NCBI GenBank assembly: GCA_023935145.1
Contig: CM043700.1
Coordinates: 71,396,120-71,460,119, forward strand
Direction of reading: 5' to 3'
Origin: Bretschneidera sinensis
Taxonomy: Eukaryota; Streptophyta; Magnoliopsida; Brassicales; Akaniaceae
DNA: 64,000 nt
Notes under the pieces: generated by a model
The model's input: the letters and a program-made list of their open reading frames with translations, nothing else
Database searches by the model: none
Told to the model about the DNA's origin: nothing
In this document: in pieces, positions 1-11,430 of the stretch
Layout of the letters: each line of letters opens with the position of its first letter
Numbering within the stretch: the first letter of the stretch is position 1
Program-made: the position numbers and the translations under genes

Positions 1-1419
1 ACCAATTGTGAAATACAAGATGATAAGGATAGTGTTAGCTATGGTGGTCCAATTTAATTGGGAGATTGAGCAAATGGATGTGAAGACAATGTTCTTACAT
101 GGAGAGCTTGATGAGACCATCTACATGAGACAACCCGAAGGATATGAGGAAAGAAGGTAAGGGGATTTGGTGTGCAAATTGAAGAAATTCTCTATGGCCT
201 GAAGCAATCACCTCGGTAATAGAATAAGAGGATCGATTCCTTTGTAACTAGCTTGGGTTTCATGAGGAGCTACTATGATTCGTGCTTATACTACAAAGGT
301 CACAAGGTGGAGGAAATGGTGATTATTCTCATCTATGTTGATGATATACTATTGGTTGGTAGCAGCAAGGAGAGGATAGAAAGGTTGAAGTCTCAACTCA
401 GTTCAGAGTTTGAGATGACGGATCTTGGTCATGCTCAAAAGATCCTTAGGATTAGTATAATCCGGGAAAGGGAGAGAAACAGGTTGAAGGTTTCTCAAAC
501 TTCTTACATAGAAAAGATGGTGTCTAAGTTCTTTATGGAAGATAGTAAACCAGTAACGATTCTCTTTGCTGGTCATTTCAAGTTCTCCAGCGATCAATGC
601 CCTAGGTCGGATGAGGAGAAGAAGGAAATGGAAAAGGTCCTTTACTCTAGTGCGGTTGGATCAATCATGTTCATGATGGTAAGCACTAGACTCGACATTT
701 CTCATGCCATTAGTGTTCTCAGCAGGTTTATGAGTAATCCTGAAAAAGAGCATTGGCTTGGGATGAAGTGGTTGCTGAGGTATTTGAAGGGAAGCTCAGA
801 TATGGGGCTTGTTTATGAGAAGAGGGTTAAGTCTATCTGGTTAGAAGGTTATGCTGATTCAGACTATGGAGCAGATCGGGAAAAGAGAAGATCGATTACC
901 TCATATATCTTCAACTTAAATGGATGTCGTATAAGTTAGAAGGCTCAGTTGCAGCCGATGGTAGCACTCTCAACAACCGAAGTAGAGTGTATAGCAGCAA
1001 CGGAAGCTATTAAAGAGGCTATGTGGTGTAAACAACCGAAGCAGAGTGTATAGCAGATTTAGAGCATGTGGTGTAAACAACCCTTTACACCACATAGCCT
1101 CCTTAATAGCTTCCATTGCTGCTATACACTCTGCTTCGGTTGTTGAGAGTATGTGGAAGAGTTAAAGGTCCTAAAAGAGCAGGTGATGGTGTATTCGGAT
1201 AGCCAAAGTGCGTTGCATTTATGTAAGAATTCGGTGTTCCATGAGAGAACTACGCACATGGATGTTCGGTATCATTTCATTCGGGAAAAGGTTAAGGAAG
1301 GAAGCATTCATGTGGACAAAGTGGCAACGGAAGAAAATCCTATAGATTTAGGCACAAAAGTTCTAACTCTTAGCAAGTTCAATCATTGCCTTGAACTTCT
1401 TAGAATTGGAATCGGATGA
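1..1419 (+). pseudogene. copia A pol remnant: reverse transcriptase and RNase H
   Basis: Reverse transcriptase and RNase H copy the element RNA into DNA. Before 253 the reading frame is broken by stops. From 253 the frame holds the active-site motif YVDDILLVG (334-360) and continues through the connection region (YSSAVGSIMF, STRLDISHA) to a stop at 939. RNase H resumes after that stop with a degraded TTEVEC version of the usual STTEAEY motif. It is then disrupted by an inverted duplication (966-1,150) and ends with SQSALHLCKN, HMDVRYHFIREK and KFNHCLELL (1,153-1,419). Copia B carries the same protein, so the two belong to one lineage, probably Tork/Tnt1-like (inference from motifs). It is not functional. 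Confidence 0.9.
966..1150. repeat. 67-bp inverted duplication inside copia A RNase H
   Basis: Bases 966-1,032 recur as an imperfect reverse complement at 1,084-1,150, with only a few mismatches. The spacer (1,033-1,083) repeats pieces of the same segment in direct orientation (CAACCGAAGCAGAGTG and GTGGTGTAAACAAC). The transcript could fold into a long hairpin. Copia B has no such duplication at the homologous site (16,995-17,075), so it arose in copia A. Confidence 0.85.
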
Positions 1420-1500
1420 TGTGGTGACTTATGTTGAGTTTGGATCCTGAGTTCTCTGCACAATTGGTTTATGTTTAATTACTTAGACAAAGGTAGATTT

Positions 1501-1977
1501 TGTTGGGTTTTTTGTCTAAGAATTAAAGATTGGAGATTTCAGCTTCAGCAGTATTTGGCACTGCGGCTCAACCTTTGTACGCCGCGGCACGGACCTCTGT
1601 GCCTAGGCACAAGATTTGCGTGCCTAGGCATGGACCTGTGCACCGAGGCACAGACCACCCGCACCTCGGCCTCCCGAGAGTGGAAGCTCATCATCCTAGA
1701 GCGCGCCCTGGCACACCCTGTTTCGCGCCGTGGCACGAAGCATACCTGATACTTGATTTTGGCCTCCTTCAGCAGTGCTTTGGTTTTGGTTGAAATGCAC
1801 AAGTTCACTTAGACCACTTAGAGGGCCATGATTGTTTGGTTCTCAAGATCTAAGGGTTGAGATTGGTTTCAAGTTAGTTATGGTAGTTATTACTCTATAT
1901 AAAGGGTGATATAGAAGCAATAAAGAAGATCCAAGGATCAAATGCGCAAGTGTTCTTCTCATTCCAAGATTGGCTGG
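1501..1977 (+). repeat. 3' LTR of copia A, 5' piece
   Basis: It starts with TGTTGGG directly after the polypurine-like tract. A GC-rich stretch (about 1,575-1,740) repeats CCTAGGCA and GCACNGACC words. A TATA-like CTCTATATAAAGGG lies near 1,893-1,906. The last five bases, GCTGG, are the left flank of the Athila-like insertion. The rest of this LTR is at 11,043-11,430. Confidence 0.82.
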
Positions 1978-3293
1978 TGTTGTGCATTTATCTACCTAAA
2001 TTAATAAGCAAATAACTAAACTTGTTTTACTTGCAAGTGTACAAGGTCAACTTAGTAGTATAGTGTGCAAATGCAAGATCATCTCCACAGGGATTGGTAA
2101 ATTTTGATTTAGAATTAGTTTCGCAATAATAAAATAAAAATAAGAGAAATAAATATGGAGTTGGAATTTAATAAAGATAAAGGCGTAGGGACTTGATATC
2201 CACCACTAATCATGCTACCATAACAAAACAGTATGCCAATGCTTTACTCATGTCATGAATACCTAATGTTTGTCAACCTAGGGGCATGGTATCTACTCCT
2301 TAAGCTATTGATCTCCCTAAGCAACGAGTTAGGCATGGTATCTACTCTAACTCTTTTCTTTCTTAAGGGATTCAGCATGGTATCTACTGAGTTGTTCCTT
2401 AAGAGAGCATAGGACCTATGAAAATCGACAACCATATAGGACCTAGGGTATGGTATCTACTCCCGGTTTTCCATGTTGATTAACCGAAGAATCCGGCGTG
2501 GATATCTTTTGTTACTAATGTTAAACCCAAGACTCGGTTATCCAAATTGATTCAACTAACTAATCCATACCACATACATACGTTGATCAAACACACATAT
2601 ATGAGGAATTTAAATAAAAACAGGTATTAATCAAGTTAAGCAACACAACGTAAATATCACAAAGGTGCTAATACTGAATTTATTTAGTAAACATAATCAG
2701 GGCTTCAACCAAGTCCTTACTAAAAGTTTAAGTACACATAATAAAAATAATGGAAAGAAGAAACCCGAGAGAAGAGTCGTCAATTCTCCTCCACAGTTTC
2801 CTTCTCCGATCTCCCCGAACAAAAACTAAACTAAAAGGAAGATACTGTTTCAGTGTTTTACAAGTCTATTTATAGGGTTCTAAGGACACTTAGAAACCCT
2901 AATTTCCAAAACAGGACCCGAACCATTATTTCCAAAACAGGTTTTGTCATTTTTATTGTTCACTGTCGTACGTTTGCGCTCGATCGCAGCTCCTTTTACG
3001 CTCGAGCGCAGCCTTCTTCTTGTGTGCGAGCGCATATTGCGCTCGATCCTGGCTTGCGCGCTGGGCACTGGTCACTGGTGCGCTCGATCGCAGATCCTCT
3101 GCGCTCGATCACACTAAGCAACTGATAGATTTTCCAGATTTGCTCTTTGAGCTCCAAAATGCTTCCTTTTCTCCAAGAACCTATAAAAACCCATAAAACA
3201 CAGAAAGGAAGTAAAATAGCATAAAATATGCAAACTAAGAGCTTAACAAATGTAAATTAAGGAGCTTAAATATGAATATTTAAGCACTTATCA
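1978..3293 (-). repeat. Athila-like LTR, copy 1 (3' LTR of the array)
   Basis: Its plus-strand edges are TGTTGTGCATTTATC at the left and AAGCACTTATCA at the right. It contains the AGGCATGGTATCTACT-type repeated words (2,285-2,460) and, at about 2,965-3,115, a cluster of GCTCGATCGCA and GCTCGAGCGCA motifs. Copies 2 and 3 have the same organisation. Confidence 0.85.
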
Positions 3294-5935
3294 CACTCCC
3301 AAACTTACATATTGCTAGTCCCTTAGCAATACGAAACTAAAACTAAATGAAAAACAACAAAGATAAATTCAGCATTCATGTTTTATTTAAAAACTTGGGT
3401 TGCACAGAAAACCATGATGATAGTTCATGAGTAAGCTTATAATAAAAACACATTTTTGCAATGAATAAGGATTTTAAAAGTTCATGTTACTTACACAAGG
3501 CTAGTTTAAGGCATCACAAGTTGATTTAGTGTATTTGGTGGATTAGCACAGAAAAGACGGAACTTCCAAATATTTCTGATGTATAGTGTTTCGGTGTCCA
3601 AACCTTCATCGAATTCCTTGTTAGACGAAACAAAAATGGCATAGTTTTTACTTCTTTTCTTTTTCTTTCATCATGAGATCTTCGCTATGTTGAGTTCTAT
3701 TAAGCTTTCTAATTGACCCTTGTAGCGAGTGTTTAGCCAGTGACTCCCAAACTAGATGGTTATAGGGAATTAGGTGTGAAGACACCCCTAAGTACTTATT
3801 ATCTCGAGTCAAAAAGACTACGAAACTAACAGGTCTTAATGCTTCCAAGCAAAAATTCTCACCTTCTGACATTAACCCTCACTGCTTACTGAGGCAAGAG
3901 GTCCAGTTACTCAACAGAAATTTTTATGATCATTAAATGCTTAATCCCCACCTTTTGACGTGAACATTCAATGCTTACTGAGAAAAGAGGTCCAGTTACT
4001 CAGCGAAAATTTTATTTAATGATCATTAGGAGCATTTTAGTTTCTCTTTTTCAATGATAGACATTTTTCTCTTTATTTATCTATGCCAAAGTGTTTATCT
4101 AACAAGTTATTAGATTACGGTTAAGTCATGGAAACATATATATTAAAAGTACATGTCATACCCCGCACAAATGCATGCTAATGTGCTCGTGTCAGATCTG
4201 GATCAAACTCTTGAATTCTTAAGTGCCTTGAGGTTGGTAACTAACTTTTAAAATTCCTATTACTAGACTCTGTGTTCTAGATTTTAAGATTACTAATGCA
4301 GTTTTATCATAATATTTGTTGTAAACAACCAAAAAAAATTCATTAAATATAAATGTGTATTTATCTATAAAAAAATGGGACAAAGTGTGTGAATGTGTCT
4401 CTCATACCCCCAAACTTAAATTACACGTTGTCCCCAATATGTGAATAACATGGAAAGATCTTACCTGGGAGATGGGGAACTAACTAGGTCGGCATGGCTC
4501 ATAGCATACCCTCAAACTTGAATGGATGCACACATTGTCCCTAAAAAAGAAAAACTAACATAATACGGGAAAACAAGAAGAACTAAAAATAAATAAATAA
4601 CAATAAATATGTAAAACAATAAAAATAAAAGGATAAGCTATGGAGTGCCTCCCATAAGTGCTAAGTTTAACATCTTCAGCCGGACCAAGCCTTATTCTTC
4701 CCTAAAACTAAGATTGGCAGCAACTAGCACAGGTAGTGTCTTATTCTCTCCCATATAAGCATAAGTCAAATACTTCGGCAATTGTTTCAACTCCAAATTT
4801 GGTGCCTGGATAACAAAAGGGAAAAAAGTAGTATTAGAAGGCACAAGAGTATCAAATGGATCGGTGTACTTACTTGGATGCTTTGGAGAGGCCTCAAGAA
4901 GGTGCACAATTTCAATGATGTCATCAGTAACATCCTAATATTTTGGCTCCACATCTGATCCTTTGAAACAATGGGTAAGGGTGGTCTCTAATGGATCAAT
5001 ATAATGGACGTGAAAAACTTACTCAGCAACACCTTGCTGTTGTTCACTCAACTCTTTAGCCAATTGCCCCACTTGTACTTCCAATCTTTGAATGGCTTGT
5101 TCATGCCTTGTAGTGGTTTGTCTTATCTCAGTCCGAAATTGCCTTTCCTCTGCCATAAACTAATCTTGTGAAGTCATCAATTGTTGTTGCTGAGTTGCCA
5201 ACTGCATCACAAGACTCTCTAGGTCGCTTTTCTTTGATTCGGGAACTGAGTGGGCTGCTTGTTGGGAGTTCCTTTGTTGCCCATGAAAGTTTAAGGAATT
5301 TTGGTCGTTGCTCCATGAGAAGTTGGGGTGAGTCTGCCATCCAAGATTATAGGTATTTGCATATATATTGTAGTTTTTCAGTCTCACATGATTTGCTTGC
5401 TCTTAATCTGCGTGTGAATACAAAGGGCAAGTGTCAGTAGTGTAATCAAAACAAGAACATATAGCACATACCTCGAGTTGTTTGGCTCGTGGACTAGGTG
5501 AGATGTTTTGAGTAGTCATGGCTTTTATAAGAAAATCTAGCTTCCTCTCCATAGCAGCTAGATAAGCATAACTAGCTTCCGCCATTGGTGCTTCTTCTTC
5601 GAATGAATTAGTTGAAAAGCTTCAGTGTAGCAGTTTCAGTACTGCTTCTCGGGTACTTTCTGGAGCTTTTGCGCTCGAGTGCACCAAGAACAATGCTCGA
5701 TCGCACTGGGATTGCGCTCGATTGCACCAAGGAGTGTGCTTGATCGCACCAAGGAGTGTGCTCGATCGCAATGAGAACAGAAACTCCTCCTCTGCACACC
5801 TGAGCAAAAACAGAAAACGAAAAGAAGGAATAAATCTGAAAAAATAAAAATAAAACGGAACTGAATAAAATAAAACTAACGAAAATAATTCCAAAAAGAA
5901 ATTTAGCACAATCCTCGGCAACGGCACCAAAAACT
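3294..5935 (-). mobile_element. Athila-like internal region A
   Basis: Minus-strand internal sequence between LTR copies 1 and 2. Bases 3,294-4,690 show no coding potential and correspond to the 3' part before the polypurine tract. Coding remnants occupy about 4,692-5,585. The primer site at 5,911-5,930 has two changes relative to copy B. The leader (about 5,665-5,775) carries several GCTCGATNGCA motifs. Confidence 0.8.
4692..5585 (-). pseudogene. gag C-terminus and pre-RT linker remnant, copy A
   Basis: Read on the minus strand, the first frame (5,585-5,403) ends with the gag CCHC-like knuckle CAICSCFDYTTDTCPLYS. It is followed, with frameshifts, by the NPGWxxHPNFSW region (LGWQTHPNFSWSND), a glutamine-rich MQLATQQQQLMTSQD segment, and then PNLELKQLPKYLTYAYMGEN (4,692-4,907). 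That last motif normally stands just upstream of reverse transcriptase in Athila/Tat-type polyproteins. No RT, RNase H or integrase follows, so pol is deleted. Several stops and shifts break the frame. Confidence 0.8.
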
Positions 5936-7220
5936 TGTGCGTTTATCTACCTAAATTAATAAGCAAATAACCGAACTTGTTTTACTTTCAAGTGCACAAG
6001 GTCAACTTAGTAGTATAGTGTGCGAATGCAAGATCATCTCCACAGGGATTGGATAAATTTTGATTTAGAATTTGTTTCGCAATAATAAAATAAAAATAAG
6101 AGAAATAAATATGGAGTTGGAATTTAATAAAGATAAAGGCGTAGGGACTTGATATCCACCACTAATCATGCTACCACAACAAAACAGTATGCCAATGCTT
6201 TACTCATGTCATGAATACCTAATGTTTGTCAACCTAGGGGCATGGTATCTACTCCTTAAGCTATTGATCTCCCTAAGCAATGAGTTAGGCATGGTATCTA
6301 GTCTAACTCTTTTCTTTCTTAAGGGATTCAGCATGGTATCTACTGAGTTATTCCTTAAGAGAGCATAGGACCTATGGAAATCGACAACCACATAGGACCT
6401 AGGGTATGGTATCTACTCGCGGTTTTCCATGTTGATTAACCCAAGAATCCGGTGTGGATATCTTTGGTTACTAATGTTAAACCCAGGACTCGGTCATCCA
6501 AATCGATTCAACTAACTAATCTATACCACATGCATACGTTGATTAGACACACACATATTAGGAATTTAAATAAAAATAGGTATTAATCAAGTTAAGCAAC
6601 ACAACATAAATATCGCAAAGGTGCCAATACTAAATTTATTTAGTAAACATAATCAGGGCTTCAACCAAGCCCTTACTAAAAGTTTAAGTACACACGATAA
6701 AAACAAAAGAAAAAAAAACCTGAGAGAAGAGTCGTCAATTCTCCTCCACAGTTTCCTTCTCTGATCTCCCCGAACAAAAACTAAACTAAAAGGAAGATAC
6801 TATTTTTGTGTTTTACAAGTCTATTTATAGGGTTCTAAGGACACTTGGAAACCCTAATTTCCAAAACAAGACCCGAACCATTATTTCTAAAACAGGTTCT
6901 GCCGTTTTTATTGTTCACTGTCATACGTGTGCGCTCGATCGCAGCTCCTTTTGTGCTCGAGCGCAGCCTTTTTTTTGTGTGCGAGTGTAGATTGCTCTTG
7001 ATCCTGGCTTGGACGCTGGGCGCTGGTGCACTCGATCACACTAACCAACTGACAGATTTTCCAGATTTGCTCTTTGAGCTCCAAACTGCTTCATTTTCTC
7101 CAAGAACCTATAAAAACCCAGAAAACACAGAAAGGAAGTAAAATAGCATAAAATATGCAAACTAAGAGCTTAACAAATGTAAATTAAGGGGTTTAAATAT
7201 TAATATTTAAGCACTTATCA
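5936..7220 (-). repeat. Athila-like LTR, copy 2 (shared middle LTR)
   Basis: Edges are TGTGCGTTTATC (left) and AAGCACTTATCA (right). It serves as 5' LTR of internal A and 3' LTR of internal B. Compared with copies 1 and 3, its GCTCGATCGCA-rich segment near 6,930-7,040 is shorter, with one block missing. Confidence 0.85.
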
Positions 7221-8533
7221 CACCCCCAAAACTTACATATTTCTAGTCACTTAGCAATACAAAACTAAAACTAAATGAAAAACAACAAAGATAAATTCAG
7301 TATTCATGTTTTATTTAAAAACTTGGGTTGCATAGAAAACCATGATGATAGTTCATGAGTAAGCTTATAATAAAAACACATTTTTGCAATGTATAAGGAT
7401 TTTGAAAGTTCATGTTACTTACACAAGCCTAGTTTAAGGCATCACAAGTTGACTTAGTGTATGTGGTGGATTAGCACATAAAAGATGGAACTTCCAAATA
7501 TTTCTAATGTATAGTGTTTCGGTGTCCAAACCTTCATCGAATTCCTTGTTAGACGAAACAAAAATGGCATAGTTTTTACTTCTTTCTTTTTCTTTCATCA
7601 TGAGATCTTTGCCATGTTGAGTTCCATTAAGCTTTCTAATTGACCCTTGTAGCGACTGTTTAGCCAATGACTCTCAAACCAGATGGTTCTAGGGCATTAG
7701 GTGTGAAGACACCCCTAAGGACTTATTATCTCGAGTCAAAAAGGCTACGAAACACTCACTGTTCTTAATGCTTCCAAGCAAAAATTCCCACCTTTTGACG
7801 TGAACACTCACTGCTTACTTAGGCAAGATGTCTAGTTACTTAGTAGAAATTTTATTTAATGATCATTAGGAGCATTTTATTTTCTCTTTTTGCATGATGG
7901 ACATTTTTCTCTTTATTTAGCTATGCCAAAGTGTTTATCTAACAAGTTATTTGATTACAGTTAAGTCATGGAAACATATATATTAAAATTACATGTCATA
8001 CCCCACACAAATGCGTGCTAATGTGCTCGTGTCAGATCTGGATCAAACTCGTGAATTCTTAAGTGCCTTGAGGTTGGTAACTAACTTTTAAAATTCTTAT
8101 TACTAGACTATGCGTTTTGGATTTTCAGATTACTAATGAAGGTTTATCATAATATTTGTTGTAAATAACCAAAAAAAAATTTCATTAAATATGAATGTGT
8201 ATTTATCTAAAAAAAACTGGGACAATGTGTGTGAATGTGTCTCTCATACCCCCAAACTTAAATTATACATTGTCCCCAATGTGTGAATAACATGGAAAGA
8301 TCTGACCTGGGAGATAGAGAACTAGCTAGGTCGGTATGGCTCATAGCATACCCTCAAACTTGAACGGATGCACACATTGTCCCTAAAAAAGAAAATCTAA
8401 CGTAATACGGGAAAACAAGAAGAACTAAAAATAAATAAATAACAATAAATACATAAAATAATAAAAATAAAAGGATAAGTTATGGGCTGTCTCCCATGAG
8501 CGCTAAGTTTAACATCTTCAGCCGGACCAAGCC

Positions 8534-9430
8534 TTATTCTTCCCCAAAACTAAGATTGGCATCAACTACCATAGGTAGTGTCTTATTCTCTCCCATATAA
8601 GCATAAGTCAAATACTTCGGCAATTGCTTCAACTCCAAATTTGGTGCCTGGACAATAAAAGGGAAAAAAGTAGTATTAGAAAGCACAAGAGTGTCAAATG
8701 GATCGGTGTACTTACTTGGATGCTTTGGAGGGGCCTCAAGAAGGTGCACAATTTCAATGATGTCATCAGTAACATCCTCATATTTTGGCTCCACATCTGA
8801 TCCTTTGAAACAATGGGTGAGGGTGGTCTCCAATAGATCAATGTGATGGACGTGAAAAACTTGCTCAGTAACACCTTACTGTTGTTCACTCAGCTCTTTA
8901 GCCAATTGCCCCACTTGTACTTCCAATCTTTAAATGGCTTGTTCATGCCTTGCAGTGGTTTGTCTTATCTCAATCCGAAATTGCCTTTCCTCTGCCATAA
9001 ACTGATCTTGTGAGGTCATCAATTGTTGTTGCTGAGTTGCCAACTGCATCACAAGACTCTCTAGGTCGTTTTTCTTTGATTCGGGAACTGAGTGGGCTGC
9101 TTGTTGGGAGTTCCTTTGTTGCCCTTGAAAGTTTAAGGAAAATTTGATCGTTGTTCCATGAGAAGCTGGGGTGAGTCTGCCATCCAGGATTATAGGTACT
9201 TGCATATATATTTTAGTTGTTCGGTCCCACATGATTTGCTTGCTCTTGATCTGCAGATGAATACAAAAGGCAAGTGTCAGTAGTGTGATCAAAACGAGAA
9301 CATATAGCACATACCTAGAGTTGTTTGGCTTGTGGACTTGGTGAGATATTTTGAGCAGTCATGGCTTTTATAAACATATCTAGCTTCCTCTCCATAGCAG
9401 CTAGATAAGCATAACTAGCTTCCGCCATTG
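8534..9430 (-). pseudogene. gag C-terminus and pre-RT linker remnant, copy B
   Basis: Minus-strand counterpart of the remnant in internal A, and better preserved. The frame 9,310-8,930 carries the Q-rich segment and the charged helix FMAEERQFRIEIRQTT. The frame 8,833-8,534 (99 codons) runs from METTLTHCFKGSD through EAPPKHPSKYTDPFDTL to LELKQLPKYLTYAYMGENK. As in copy A, nothing of RT or integrase remains and the deletion endpoint appears the same. The deletion therefore predates the duplication that made the tandem. Confidence 0.8.
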
Positions 9431-9730
9431 GTGCTTCTCCTTCGAATGAATTAGTTGGAAAGCTTCAGTGTAGCAGTTTCAGTACTGCTTCTCAGATACT
9501 CTCTGGAGCTTTTGCGCTCTAACGCACCAAGAACAGCGCTCGATTGCACTGGGATTGCACTCGATCGCACCAAGGAGTGCGCTCGATCGCAATGAGAACA
9601 GAAACTCCTCCTCTACACACCTGAACAAAAACAGAAAATGAAAAGAAGGAATAAATCTGAAAAAATAAAAATAAAACGGAACAGAATAAAATAAACTAAC
9701 GAAAATAATTCCAAAAATAAATTTAGCACA

Positions 9731-9750
9731 ATCCCCGGCAACGGCGCCAA
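9731..9750 (-). other. primer binding site, tRNA-Asp type
   Basis: The minus strand reads ATCCCCGGCAACGGCGCCAA in reverse complement, i.e. TTGGCGCCGTTGCCGGGGAT, a few bases inside the 5' LTR. This is the leader seen in Athila-like plant Ty3 elements. The assignment to tRNA-Asp is from family knowledge. Confidence 0.8.
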
Positions 9751-9755
9751 AAACT

Positions 9756-11042
9756 TGTTGTGTGTTTATCTACATAAATTAATAAGCAAATAACCGAACT
9801 TTTTTTACTTGCAAGTGCACAAGGTCAACTTAGTAATGTAGTGTGCGAATGCAAGATCATCTCCACAGGGATTGGTAAATTTTGATTTAGAATTTGTTTC
9901 GCAATAATAAAATAAAAATAAGAGAAACAAATATTTAGTTGGAATTTAATAAAGATAAAGGCGTAGGGACTTGATATCTACCACTAATCATACTACCACA
10001 ACAAAACAGTATGCCAATGCTTTACTCATGTCATGAATACCTAATGCTTGTCAACCTAAGGGCATGGTATCTACACCTTAAGCTATTGATCTCCCTAAGC
10101 AACGAGTTAGGCATGGTATCTACTCTAACTCTTTTCTTTCTTAAGGGATTCAGCATGGTATCTACTGAGTTGTTCCTTAAGAGAGCATTGGACCTATGGA
10201 AATCGACAACCACATAGGACCTAGGGTATGGTATCTACTCCCAGTTTCCCATGTTGATTAAACTAAGAATCTGGCGTGGATATCTTTTATTACTAATGTT
10301 AAACCTAGGACTTGGTTATCCAAATTGATTCAACTAACTAATCCATACCACATGTATACATTGATCAGACACATACATATGAGGAATTTAAATAAAAACA
10401 TGTATTAATCAAGTTAAGCAACACAATGTAAATATCGCAAAGGCGCCAATACTGAATTTATTTAGTAAAATAATCAAGGCTTCAACCAAGTCCTTACTAA
10501 AAGTTTAAGTACACATAATAAAAATATAGGAAAGAAGAAACCCGAGAGAAGAGTCGTCAATTCTCCTCCATAGTTTCCTTTTCCGATCTCACCGAACAAA
10601 AACTAAACTAAAAGGAAGATACTGTTTTTGTGTTTTACAAGTCTATTTATAGGGTTCTAAGGACACTTGGAAACCTTAATTTCTAAACCAGGACCAGAAC
10701 CATTATTTCCAAAACAAGTTATGTCGCTTTTACTGTTCACTGTCGTACGTGTGCGCTCGATCGCAGCTCTTTTTGCGCTCAAGTGCAGCCTTCTTCTTGT
10801 GTGCGAGCGCAGATTGCGCTCGATCCTGGCTTGGGTGCTGGGCGCTGGTGCGCTCAATCGCACTAAGCAACTGAAAGATTTTCCAGATTTGCTCTTTGAG
10901 CTCCAAAATGCTTCCTTTTCTCCAAGAACCTATAAAAACCCATAAAACACAGAAAGGAAGTAAAATAGCATAAAATACGCAAACTAAGAGCTTAACAAAT
11001 GTAAATTAAGGGGCTTAAATAAAAATATTTAAGCACTTATCA
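9756..11042 (-). repeat. Athila-like LTR, copy 3 (5' LTR of the array)
   Basis: Edges are TGTTGTGTGTTTATC (left) and AAGCACTTATCA (right). It directly follows the primer site on the minus strand, so it is the true 5' LTR. GCTCGATCGCA and GCTCGATCCTGG motifs lie near 10,755-10,865. Confidence 0.85.
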
Positions 11043-11430
11043 ACTGGTTATTTAGAGAGAAAGGCTCTCAAATCTTCAGAGGTTGTTCTAGTGAGAGAGT
11101 GTAAGAAAGATTAGGGTTTTAGGGCTTTGTAATTGGAATTTTCTTGGGGAAAAGTCCAGGGAAACACTTAGTTCTTATCTCTTTCTTTTTTCTTCTCTCA
11201 TTCATCAAGAACACATGGTTCTTGAATAGATGTTGCTGTAATTGTAAGAACTCTATTTATTTAGTGCAAAGAGCTCAGAGGAGCCCACGGGGACGTAGGC
11301 AATTTGCCGAACCTCGATAACAATTGCTTGTGTTTTCTCTTTTGTGGTTTGATTCTTGTCTTGGTCCAAATCATTCTAGATTTGGGTGTTTGAAGGTCAC
11401 AACTTAGGATTCTTAAGATGATTTTCAACA
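11043..11430 (+). repeat. 3' LTR of copia A, 3' piece
   Basis: It begins with ACTGG, the near copy of the GCTGG that precedes the Athila-like insertion. It continues through GAGGAGCCCACGGGGACGTAGGCA (11,279-11,302) and CATTCTAGATTTGGGTGTTTG to the terminus TTTTCAACA. It aligns along its length with 12,860-13,073 of the copia B LTR. Confidence 0.82.

Larger units (their letters stand above)
7221..9755 (-). mobile_element. Athila-like internal region B
   Basis: Same organisation as internal A, with small indels. A polypurine tract lies at the left edge next to LTR copy 2 (plus-strand CACCCCCAAAACTT) and an intact-looking primer site at 9,731-9,750 lies next to LTR copy 3. Bases 7,221-8,530 have no coding signal. 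Confidence 0.8.
1978..11042 (-). mobile_element. Athila-like Ty3/gypsy derivative in tandem form: LTR-internal-LTR-internal-LTR
   Basis: Three copies of a 1.29-1.32-kb LTR (1,978-3,293; 5,936-7,220; 9,756-11,042) alternate with two similar internal regions (3,294-5,935; 7,221-9,755). On the minus strand each LTR starts TGATAAGTGC. The LTRs at 5,936 and 9,756 are each preceded (on the minus strand they are followed) by a primer site of the tRNA-Asp type; the better copy reads TTGGCGCCGTTGCCGGGGAT (9,731-9,750). A polypurine tract (AGTTTGGGAGTG or GGGGGTG form) adjoins the LTRs at 3,294 and 7,221. Flanking 5-mers are GCTGG (1,973-1,977) and ACTGG (11,043-11,047), a likely target duplication with one change. 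Both internals keep only gag and protease-linker remnants, so the element was non-autonomous. Confidence 0.85.
1..11430 (+). mobile_element. Ty1/copia retrotransposon A, 3' part, interrupted by a nested Ty3 insertion
   Basis: The window opens inside the reverse transcriptase of a copia element. RT and RNase H run to 1,419, a purine-rich tract (about 1,484-1,500) follows, and the 3' LTR starts with TGTTGGG at 1,501. At 1,977 the LTR stops and a minus-strand Athila-like array occupies 1,978-11,042. The LTR resumes at 11,043 and ends in TTTTCAACA at 11,430. The resumed part matches the 3' half of the copia B LTRs, for example the shared CACGGGGACGTAGGCA and AACCTCGATAACAA segments, so the two pieces are one LTR of about 865 bp. 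The 5' end lies outside the window. The element is dead. Confidence 0.88.

Noticed and set aside
2253..2435. Repeated 60-codon minus-strand frame (also near 6,209 and 10,031)
   Set aside because: It lies wholly within the Athila-like LTRs and resembles no protein; its conservation reflects LTR duplication.
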